Shown here: one piece after another, positions 7,204 through 8,808 of the stretch | Layout: the number at the start of each line of letters is the position of its first letter | Position numbering within the stretch: position 1 is the stretch's first letter | From: Streptosporangiaceae bacterium | Lineage (GTDB): Bacteria > Actinomycetota > Actinomycetes > Streptosporangiales > Streptosporangiaceae | DNA length: 8,808 nt | Reading direction: 5' to 3' | Assembly (NCBI GenBank): GCA_030040475.1 | Contig: JASHTQ010000521.1 | Span: 1-8,808, forward strand | Position numbers and translations under genes: made by a program | Notes under the pieces: generated by a model | Databases searched by the model: none | What the model was told of the DNA's origin: nothing | Seen by the model: the letters and a program-made list of their open reading frames with translations, nothing else

Positions 7204-8433
7204 CGGCGGCGGGCATCCGCAGAACACGCCGCCGTCGAGGAACGCGGCCGCCCGCCGCCAGGCGGTCATCTCCGGGCCCCTCGCCTCGTGGCGGCGCGCC
7301 CAGGTGTTCTTGCCGAACGCCTCGTTCAGCTCGGCGAGCAGCATCTCCGCGCGCTGTACCGCGCCACGCGCCGTCACGTGACCGGCCCACGGGTCGGCTG
7401 CCTGCAGGCCGAGCAGGTGCCGGACGCACAGCGGTGCCTGGTAGCCCGGGGCCGGATGGGAGGCGTGCAGCGACGCGCGGAGCTCATCGACCGCCCGCTG
7501 CGCCGCGTCCTGGCCGGCCAGGCATGCGGGGCAGCGGTCGGTGCCGTCGGCGCGGCGGCGAGGCCTTACCCAGCTAGCCGGCGCGCCCAGCCTCCGGCGC
7601 GCCGGGGACGCGGCCTCGTGGCTCACCGCCGCGGCGAGGCAGCCAGCCTGCCAGGCCAGCAGCGACGGTGCGTCCCGCTGGCCGGCCAGGGCGACGACAT
7701 CGTTGAGATGACCGGCGCACAGCAACAGCAGGCGATCCGGCGGGCTACCGCCGCCGGCGCGAGCGGTCCAGGTCAGGTGGTCGTCCTGCGAGCGAGCCGC
7801 GGCCAGGCAGGCGATGCACGAACCGGGACCCGGCCGCGCGATGGCCGCAGCCGCTCGCCGCAGCGCCGCGCGCGCGTCCGCGTCGTAGTCCGTCCTGGCA
7901 AGCCGGCCGGGATCGGCCGGCCCCGCCGTCATCGTGCGCGACAGCCAGGCGACGGTCCGCCGGTCTCCACGGCCGACGGCGGCGCGCAGATGGGGGATGC
8001 ACAGGCCGCCGAGCTCCCGGTAGCGTTCCCTGACCGAGTCGTCGGTCAGGCCGTCGAGCAGGGTTTCCAGTGCCCGGCCGGCGGCGCCGTCGTCATGCTC
8101 GCACGCAGGGCAGGCGCCGGTGGGTGCCGCGCGGCCGGCGAGCCGGTCCCGGGCCTCCTCGACCACGTACCGGTAGACGGCGGTGAGCCTGTGCGCCGCC
8201 CCGGGCTGGCTCATCAGCCCGCGCGTGTGGCGTGGGCACATGCCCAGCGACGCGCACAGCCGGGTGATGGTCACCGCGTCCGCGTGCGCCTCGAGCGCGA
8301 ACCAGCCCAGGTAACGATCGCCGGCCTCGCCGGCGTAACGGCACACCGGGCAGCCCGGGGCGGTGAGCAGGTCGGCCGCGGTGTAGAGCGTGAGCACCGT
8401 CGGGCCGCGCGGGATCGGGGCGGCGGCCGGCAT
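7201..8433 (-). CDS. Hypothetical protein with four CxxC...CxxH modules, probably metal-binding
   Basis: Soluble 410-aa protein with no signal peptide or membrane segment visible. It contains four modules of paired ligands: C28-C31 with C66/H69, C108-C111 with C145/H148, C206-C209 with C239/H242, and C301-C304 with C336/H339. The spacing between the CxxC and CxxH halves is 29-34 residues each time, and the second half usually reads LC..HL. This looks like a fourfold internal duplication of a Cys3His zinc-type fold, resembling uncharacterised actinobacterial CPxC/C..H proteins (perhaps DUF6062-like; from memory, unverified). The C-terminus has FCGC (404-407). The ATG at 8433 is the only usable start after an in-frame TAA at 8449-8451. 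Its ribosome site is weak, but a 37-codon frame ends one base upstream, so translation may be coupled. It precedes the MutS-like pair by 92 bases. Function unknown; the call rests on motif pattern alone. Confidence 0.75.
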   Translation of the reverse strand: MPAAAPIPRGPTVLTLYTAADLLTAPGCPVCRYAGEAGDRYLGWFALEAHADAVTITRLCASLGMCPRHTRGLMSQPGAAHRLTAVYRYVVEEARDRLAGRAAPTGACPACEHDDGAAGRALETLLDGLTDDSVRERYRELGGLCIPHLRAAVGRGDRRTVAWLSRTMTAGPADPGRLARTDYDADARAALRRAAAAIARPGPGSCIACLAAARSQDDHLTWTARAGGGSPPDRLLLLCAGHLNDVVALAGQRDAPSLLAWQAGCLAAAVSHEAASPARRRLGAPASWVRPRRRADGTDRCPACLAGQDAAQRAVDELRASLHASHPAPGYQAPLCVRHLLGLQAADPWAGHVTARGAVQRAEMLLAELNEAFGKNTWARRHEARGPEMTAWRRAAAFLDGGVFCGCPPP

Positions 8434-8434
8434 G

Positions 8435-8548
8435 CTAGCTGCGCCGCCTTATCGCGCTGCAGCGCTCCGGGATGAGACCACCGGACGTCACGCCTTCGAA
8501 CCGTCTCACCATGCCACCTCTGGCGCCATAGCCAACCGGAGAAGCCAT
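8435..8548 (-). CDS. Possible 37-aa leader ORF directly upstream of the 410-aa gene
   Basis: This frame opens at the ATG inside the second block of leader element copy B (8548). It encodes a basic 37-residue peptide (begins MASPVGYGARGG, ends AIRRRS) and stops at TAG 8435-8437, one base before the ATG at 8433. Its ATG overlaps the TGA of an 11-codon frame (8548-8583, MRLAFERARVR) as TGATG. Two linked short frames leading into a gene with a weak ribosome site would fit translational coupling. There is no ribosome site for the frame itself and no known family, so it may simply be untranslated leader. Confidence 0.25.
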   Translation of the reverse strand: MASPVGYGARGGMVRRFEGVTSGGLIPERCSAIRRRS

Positions 8549-8600
8549 CAGCGCACGCGGGCGCGTTCGAAGGCGAGCCTCATCGCCTGACGCGATGTTA
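8540..8600 (-). promoter_or_regulatory. Leader element copy B and candidate promoter of the 410-aa gene
   Basis: On the minus strand, TAACAT (8595-8600) resembles a -10 box. Six bases later is the palindrome AGGCGATGAGGCTCGCCT (8571-8588), with 6-bp arms around TGAGGC, and 18 bases after it GCTGATGGCTTCT (8540-8552). It shares 14 consecutive bases (GCGATGAGGCTCGC) and most of the second block with copy A at 3795-3862. The outermost G-C pair of the arm is C-G in copy A, so pairing is kept while sequence changes. Confidence 0.45.
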
Positions 8601-8617
8601 CCCGGGCCGACCCGGGT
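8600..8617. promoter_or_regulatory. 18-base palindrome in the divergent promoter region
   Basis: ACCCGGGCCGACCCGGGT has 7-bp arms (ACCCGGG/CCCGGGT) around CCGA. It fills exactly the space between the two outward-facing TAnnnT hexamers: TAACAT on the minus strand (8595-8600) and TAGTCT on the plus strand (8617-8622). The position suits a shared operator over divergent promoters. The arms are simple GC-rich sequence, so chance is not excluded. Confidence 0.4.
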
Positions 8618-8647
8618 AGTCTTGGAAGACGGCGGAGGGGCTCGCCG
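8617..8647 (+). promoter_or_regulatory. Candidate ettA-like promoter with weaker palindrome copy D
   Basis: TAGTCT (8617-8622) is followed, seven bases later, by CGGCGGAGGGGCTCGCCG (8630-8647). Its core agrees at 13 of 16 positions with GGCGATGAGGCTCGCC of copy B and keeps the arm pairing with one G-U wobble, but it has no ATG. A second small palindrome, GTCTTGGAAGAC (8619-8630), overlaps it. The second block GCTGATGGC is not found downstream. The copy lies 54 bases before the ettA-like start. Confidence 0.3.
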
Positions 8648-8700
8648 CAACAGCGCCAGTGCCAACGGTCCCTGCTCGGCAGGGAAGGCGCACACGCGGC

Positions 8701-8808
8701 ATGAAGCAGATTCTCACGTTGAGCCGTGCCAGGAAGTCTTATGACGGCAAGGTCGTCCTCGACGACGTGACGCTGGCGTTCCTGCCCGGCGCGAAGATCG
8801 GCGTGGTC
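8701..8808 (+). CDS. ettA: EttA-like ABC-F translation factor, partial (first 36 aa)
   Basis: The frame opens at ATG 8701 and runs off the right edge, 36 codons in. Residues 7-36 (SRARKSYDGKVVLDDVTLAF, then LPGAKIGVV) match the start of EttA, the energy-dependent translational throttle protein, an ABC-F ATPase that binds the ribosomal E site and gates early elongation according to ATP/ADP. The Walker A (GPNGAGKS in the family) would begin immediately after the edge. AGGGAAGG lies 12 bases upstream, somewhat far for a ribosome site; no in-frame start codon was seen in the ~30 bases checked upstream. It is transcribed away from the rest of the window. Another ABC-F member cannot be strictly excluded, but LDDVTLAFLPGAKIGVV is highly EttA-like. 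Confidence 0.85.
   Translation, partial: MKQILTLSRARKSYDGKVVLDDVTLAFLPGAKIGVV

Noticed and set aside
7288..8475. Plus-strand frame (395 codons) opposite the 410-aa gene
   Set aside because: Arg/Ala/Gly-rich shadow. The minus strand shows four regularly spaced Cys/His modules.
1..8808. tRNA, rRNA, CRISPR array, insertion sequence or transposase
   Set aside because: No cloverleaf-like gene, no regularly spaced repeat array and no transposase motif was found. The leader repeats are too few and too dispersed for CRISPR.

Overview
The window is GC-rich DNA with the codon use, start codons (ATG/GTG) and gene families of an actinobacterium. No feature fixes the genus. Almost all of it is coded on the minus strand; only the last ~110 bases, the start of an ABC-F gene resembling ettA, are on the plus strand.

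Layout from left to right. (1) 1-3748, minus strand: a tightly packed membrane-complex operon of the hydrogenase-4 / formate hydrogenlyase / complex I type. In transcription order it holds a HyfC/NuoH-like subunit (316 aa), a HyfE/NuoK-like subunit (224 aa), a HyfF antiporter-like subunit (494 aa) and the N-terminal 213 residues of a HyfG-like large subunit that runs off the left edge. The last two junctions are ATGA stop/start overlaps. The order matches the hycD-hycP-hycQ-hycE series known from Mycobacterium tuberculosis, but the gene just upstream is not the HyfB-like antiporter subunit. (2) 3749-3968: a 220-base gap holding the probable operon promoter and a conserved palindrome. (3) 3969-7108, minus strand: two tandem genes for MutS-superfamily ATPases, each exactly 523 aa, joined by an ATGA overlap. 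Both lack the mismatch-recognition domain and both have Asn-Glu in place of the usual Asp-Glu in Walker B. (4) 7201-8433, minus strand: a 410-aa protein with four CxxC...CxxH modules, probably metal-binding, function unknown. (5) 8434-8700: a divergent intergenic region with palindromes and probable back-to-back promoters. (6) 8701 to the edge, plus strand: the 5' end of an EttA-like ABC-F ATPase gene.

The least expected signal lies between the genes. Three minus-strand leaders (before the hyf-like operon, the MutS-like pair and the 410-aa gene) share a two-part element: a 16-18 base palindrome with an ATG at the same place in it, followed 17-25 bases later by a 13-base motif with a second ATG. 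A weaker copy of the palindrome lies on the plus strand in front of the ettA-like gene. The palindrome arms covary between copies, and in three of the four copies a TAnnnT hexamer stands 6-7 bases upstream. This suggests a common control element, protein- or RNA-based, over otherwise unrelated genes. That is an inference from very few copies.
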